Below are positions 39,901 to 45,900 of a stretch of DNA of 64,000 bases, piece after piece. The notes below the pieces were generated by a model, which was not told where the DNA came from, did not search any database, and saw only the letters and a list, made by a program, of their open reading frames with translations. Within the stretch, counting starts at the first letter, position 1. Every line of letters begins with the position of its first letter. The DNA is from Sarcocystis neurona (lineage: Eukaryota; Apicomplexa; Conoidasida; Eucoccidiorida; Sarcocystidae): positions 1,743,820 to 1,807,819 of the forward strand of contig KL647309.1 of NCBI GenBank assembly GCA_000727475.1. The letters are read 5' to 3'. Position numbers and translations under genes: made by a program.

Positions 39901-42900
39901 GGGAAGAGTACCATGAGTACCAATAGAGAGGGAGTGTACCACTAGAGAGAGAGCAACATTAGAGAGAGTACCACTAAAGAGGGAGTACCATTAAAGAGGG
40001 AGTACCACTAAAAAGGGAGTACCATTAAAGAGACTGCCATTAAAGAGAGGGTACCATTATAGAGAGGAAGAGTACCATTATAAAGAGAGTGCCATTAGAG
40101 AGGGAGAGTACCATTATTAGAGAGGGAGCACTGCTAGAGAGGGAATACCATTAAAGAGAGAGTAATATTAGGGAGAGAGTTCCATTATAGAGAGAGAGAA
40201 CCATTAACGAGAGAATTCCATCACAGGGAGTACCACTAGAGAGGGAATATCAATAGAGAGGGAATATCAATAGAGAGGGAATATCAATAGAGAGGGNNNN
40301 NNNNNNNNNNNNNNNNNNNNNNNNNNNNNNNNNNNNNNNNNNNNNNNNNNNNNNNNNNNNNNNNNNNNNNNNNNNNNNNNNNNNNNNNNNNNNNNNNNNN
40401 NNNNNNNNNNNNNNNNNNNNNNNNNNNNNNNNNNNNNNNNNNNNNNNNNNNNNNNNNNNNNNNNNNNNNNNNNNNNNNNNNNNNNNNNNNNNNNNNNNNN
40501 NNNNNNNNNNNNNNNNNNNNNNNNNNNNNNNNNNNNNNNNNNNNNNNNNNNNNNNNNNNNNNNNNNNNNNNNNNNNNNNNNNNNNNNNNNNNNNNNNNNN
40601 NNNNNNNNNNNNNNNNNNNNNNNNNNNNNNNNNNNNNNNNNNNNNNNNNNNNNNNNNNNNNNNNNNNNNNNNNNNNNNNNNNNNNNNNNNNNNNNNNNNN
40701 NNNNNNNNNNNNNNNNNNNNNNNNNNNNNNNNNNNNNNNNNNNNNNNNNNNNNNNNNNNNNNNNNNNNNNNNNNNNNNNNNNNNNNNNNNNNNNNNNNNN
40801 NNNNNNNNNNNNNNNNNNNNNNNNNNNNNNNNNNNNNNNNNNNNNNNNNNNNNNNNNNNNNNNNNNNNNNNNNNNNNNNNNNNNNNNNNNNNNNNNNNNN
40901 NNNNNNNNNNNNNNNNNNNNNNNNNNNNNNNNNNNNNNNNNNNNNNNNNNNNNNNNNNNNNNNNNNNNNNNNNNNNNNNNNNNNNNNNNNNNNNNNNNNN
41001 NNNNNNNNNNNNNNNNNNNNNNNNNNNNNNNNNNNNNNNNNNNNNNNNNNNNNNNNNNNNNNNNNNNNNNNNNNNNNNNNNNNNNNNNNNNNNNNNNNNN
41101 NNNNNNNNNNNNNNNNNNNNNNNNNNNNNNNNNNNNNNNNNNNNNNNNNNNNNNNNNNNNNNNNNNNNNNNNNNNNNNNNNNNNNNNNNNNNNNNNNNNN
41201 ATTAGAGAGGGAATATCAATAGAGAGGGAGAGTACCATTAGAGAGGAAATACCATTGAAGAGAGAGTACCATTAAAGAGAGTACCATTAAAGAGAGAGTA
41301 CCATTAGAGAGGGAGAGTACCACTGGAGGGAGAGCGCGTCACTAGAGAGAGAGTAGCATTAGAGAGAGAGTACTACTGGGGAGAGTAAAACTGGAGAGAT
41401 TATACCACTAGAGGAGAGTAACATTAAAGAGAGAGTACCAGTAGAGAGGAAGAGTACCAGTAGAGAGGGAGAGTACCACTAGAGAGGGAATACTATTAGA
41501 GAGAGTACCATTACGGAGGGAGAGTACTAATAGAGAGGGAGAGTACCACTAGAGAGAGGGGGTAGCACTAGAGAGAGAGTAACATTAGAGAGAGAGTGAT
41601 ATTAGGGAGAGTAATATCAGAGAGGGAGCAATATAAGAGGAGGAGGAGTCGTAGTAGTAGCAGCACTTATGTAGAAGGAGTGTTTGTGTTGTGTTCAGTA
41701 ACACTGAACACAGAGTACCATTAAAGAGAGTATGACGTAATAGTAGTAGTAGTATTTGTGTGAGAGGAGCACTTGTCTGTTGTATTTGACGTGGAGATAG
41801 CAATAGAGGAGTCGTATTGAAGAGCAGTAGTATTGTAGGGGTGATACTGCAGGACGCAGCAGTACTGGGGAGAGAGAGAGAGTAATATATTGTAGAAGGA
41901 GTAGCAGTCCTTGTAGGAGAGGAGCATCTCTGTTGTATTTCTACTGGAGAAAGTAACGGTGGGGAACGTAGTAGCACTCATATAAGAGGAGGAGCATTTG
42001 TGTTGTATTTCTACTGGCCAGAGCTCTACAGGGAAAGTCATACTGGATAGAGTAAGAAGAGAGTTAGCATATTACGGACAATGTACTGTCATAGTAGTAG
42101 TAGTAGTAGGATTTGTATAAGAGGAGAATTTTGTTGTATATTTGCTGGAGAGAGGAATACGGGAGTGGTGCTGGAGAGCAATTTCGTAGGAGTAGTAGTA
42201 GGAGGAGGGGAAGGAGCCGTCCTAATACATATGAGTAGTAATGCTGTATATATATATAGTGGAGACGAATACTAAGGAGAGTAGTGTTACAAGGACTGAT
42301 GTTAGAGAGAGTCACATATGAGAGAAAACTATCAGAGAAGTAGTACGGAGAAGAGGGTACTGGGAAGTCAATACTGGAGAGGCAAATATTAGAGAAGCGA
42401 GTCATGTTGTAGGAGAAACAGACTTGTAGAGGAACAGATGCAGCTCTCCTGGTTGCCACTTCCTTCTCGCTTCAAACTTCTTCACCGTTTCTCTCCTTCT
42501 CCCCCCATCCGCCGCTTTCCCCCGCTTCTCTTCCGCTGCCGTCTTCTTCTCGGACGTCCCTGAGTGTGTACATGTTATCGCGCAAGAAAAGGAGGCGGGG
42601 AAGGGCCATGTGGCTGGTGCTGCTGCTGTTGATTTGCTGCTGTTACTGCTGCGCCGCTTGCTTGCTGCTCCTGCTGCTGCTGCTGGCGCACGGCGCCTCT
42701 CGCTCCTCCCCTCCCCGCTGCTGCTGCTGCTGATTTGCTCCAACTGCCACGCGCATTGGCTGCTGCTGCTGCCGCTTTCCTCGCTGCTCCCCTCTTGGCT
42801 ACGGGTGTTGACTTTCTGCTGCTCTTGGCTCCTGCTGCTGGTGACTGCTGCTGTCTTCCCTGCTGCTGCTGCTTCTTCCTCCTCCTGCTTCCTCCTTCTT

Positions 42901-45900
42901 CTTCTTCCTGCTGCTTCTTCTTCCTGCCTCTTCGTCTTCCCGTGTTGCTGCTTCTTGTTGCTGGTGATCTTCAGCTCCTGTCTCACTTTTTTTCTGCTGC
43001 CGTAGGACTGCTAGAACAACCGATAAAAGGCGTACACGAAGAAGGCGTGGAGGGACTGTTGAAAGGAGCCGGGAAGGGACTTCTCGGATTTGTTGTTAAA
43101 CCTCTCACTGGAGTTCTCGATTTCGCCCAACGTACTGCAGAAGGAATCAAGGTAATTCAATCCTCCTTTATATACACATATCTATATATATATGTGTATC
43201 TCCGTTTCATATATATAGAGAGAGATAGATTTTCTATATAGATAGACAGGTATATCTTTTTGGTTGTTTCTTTGTGTTCGGGTGAGGATCTGTGTAGGTA
43301 TAGATTTATGTGTGTGCCCGGGCCTCTCATAGATATGTATCCGTCTCTTTGTCTGTAGATATAGTTCTATGGGTGCTTCCCTATATATATAAATATGTAT
43401 TTGTGTGTGCTTCTTTCTTTTGGAAGATATACGTTTACATGTGCTTCTCTCTATGTACGTATTTGTGTCTCTCTTCCCTGTCTCTCTGTCTCTCTATCTC
43501 TGTAGATACAGTTCTATGTGTGCTGCCCCATACATATATATATATGTACATATAGATATTTGTCTATCTTCCCTGTCTTTCTGTCTCTTTATCTCTGTAG
43601 ATATAGTTTTATATGTGCTTCCCCATACATATATATATATATATATATTTGTCTGTCTTCCGTGTCTCTCTGTCGCTGTATCTCTGTAGATACAGTTTTA
43701 TACTAGACTTCTGTATTTCCGTTTTCGTTATTGTCTTCGTGAGCGCTTCTGCGCCGCCTCTCGCTGTGTCTTCTATTTTGCTGTTGCTGCTGCTGCTGCG
43801 GCCGAGCGATGGCTGCTGCTGCTACCGTGTCCCTGCTGCGCGTCACTCGCACCTGCTGCTGTGGCTGTTGCAGCGCCGCAGCTGCGTTTGACTTGCTGCT
43901 GCTGCTGCTGTAGTGCCGCTGGCCTCCTGCTGCCGCGCTGTAGCGTTGCTGCTTCGACCGGATTGCTGCTGCTGCTACCGCTGCCGGTTTGGTGCTCCTG
44001 CTGTTAACTTGCTGCTGCTGCGGTTGTACTACTGCTGTTGCTGCTGCTGCTGGGGTTGAATCGCTCTGCTGCTGGGGTTGACTTCCTGCTGCTGCTGCGG
44101 TTGCCTTGATGCTGCTGTTGCTGCTGCTGGGATTGAACTGCTGCTGCTGCTTGGGTCGAATTGCTGCTGGTGCTGCTGTTTTTTCAGGAGCTGTCAGAAA
44201 TTGATCGAACACGTCGGACACGTCGTCGACTGCCACGGCTGCTCGTGGGGGAGCAGAGGCTTCTCGGCTTTTATAGCTCCCTCGCAGCAAAGTTGAAAGA
44301 CGCGCTCAGCGATGTTGACGGGGCATGCTGGTAAACTTTTTTCCCTTTTCTTTCCTTCTATCTTCGTCTTCTCCCTTCTCTCTTCTTGTCTTCTTCCTCC
44401 TCTTACTCTGTTCTCCTGCCTCTCCACCTATGGATGTATAGGTGTGCTTGTACAGGTGCGGCTTCCAAGACGTGGTGGCTGGGCATGCAGAAAACGGCGC
44501 ATTCGTGAGGGGCCCTCTCTTCTTTTTTCCTTTTTATCTTCGAAAGTGGGGAAAGTACGTGTTTAATTCCGGGGTTTGGCAGGCAGCGAAACACAGGCAG
44601 ATGGAAGGAGGTCGTCCTCCCCGTGCTTTTCCTCTTCCTACCCTCCTTGATGTGCCGTTGCGTGACGAAGAGTTTTTTTGCTGGCATGCGGGAGGGGAAG
44701 TACGTACGCGCCTGCAGCACGCCGGCGACCAGCCGCGGGCCGTCTCCGTCAAATTCTCTCCCATTTCTTCCTCTTCGCATATGAAGCCACACAGACACGG
44801 AGACAGCCAGACACGGAGACAGACAGATACGGAGACGGACGGACAATAAGATCAAGAGGAAAAAAGAGAGACGGGGAGAAACACAACACACAAGTGTTCG
44901 TCACTGCACCGTAAACATATACCTAACTATCTATCCATATGTATATATGTATATACGTAAGTGGGTATATACTTATATATATATGCATATATATATGCGT
45001 GTATATAGATACACGTAGAGAGAGCGAGACACAAAAATGGCGATGTTTCTCACTGCGCCATACATATATATATAAACATATTTGTGTAGATATACATACA
45101 TACATATATATATGTGTATGTGTATAATATGTATTAGAGGGAGAGAGAAACGCTTTGCAGATATGAAAGCAGGAAACGCTTGCTCGATCTTCGTCTTTCT
45201 CGAACGCCGTTTTTATTTGCATTTCTCTTCGCATTCTTCCTCTGTCTCTCTCTACATATGAACACATACATTTATATATATATATATATGTGGATAGATG
45301 TAGATAGATATATAGATAGATAGATATGTATATTTGTGTCGACTGGCTTCTTGCAGCGGGTCGAGGCACCTGGCCTTACGATATTTTTCTTTTTCCTCTT
45401 CCCTTTCTCTTCTTCTTTTTCTCTCTTGTTCTTCTGCCCCTCTTGCTTCTGTTCTTCTTTGCTGAGGCTTCAGTGAATCCATGGAAAAGTAGATGCACCT
45501 GCAACACGTATAAAGAGCAAAGTCACCTTTCATGGATGTATCTCAATGTTTCTTCACATATATATGTATATTTGACTCTCTCAAATATTTCTATATGTGT
45601 ATGTAAATCTCATATCCACATATATATATGTAAATTTAGGTAGCTCATATTTATATATGTAGAACTATCCCATGTAAGTATATTTGAGTCTCATATATAT
45701 ATATATATACAAATGTATATATAGACGTAGGTAACTCATATATATATATGTAACAATCCCACATATGTATATTTAACTCATATATATATATGTGTAAGAG
45801 TCTCCGTATGACTGCGTGCACGCAGTACAATGCCTGCTCGCCTCTGTGTGTGTGTATGTCTGCATGTAGATATAAATATATGTATCTGTAAATACATTTC

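Larger units (their letters stand above)
36746..43005 (+). other. VPS13 intron 16 (6.3 kb, with assembly gap)
   Basis: GTAATC to GCCGTAG, phase 1. Order: AGC/AAC/AGA array (36770-37345) and further CAG (to 37600), ordinary sequence, TA tract (37990-38110), the GAGA/ACCATTA field with an N gap (38400-42400), then CTG/CTT-rich sequence (42600-42990). The joined protein reads GGLTG|GLLEQPIKGV, the conserved 'GltG-v-kPi-Ga' motif, so both borders are secure. Confidence 0.9.

Noticed and set aside
40267..41238. Apparent 323-codon frame on the - strand
   Set aside because: It consists almost entirely of the N gap.
44456..44849. Extra VPS13 exon starting CGFQDVVAGHAENG
   Set aside because: The acceptor looks good, but leaving it out gives a phase-perfect, gapless join of exons 18 and 19. 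It also has no match to the domain.
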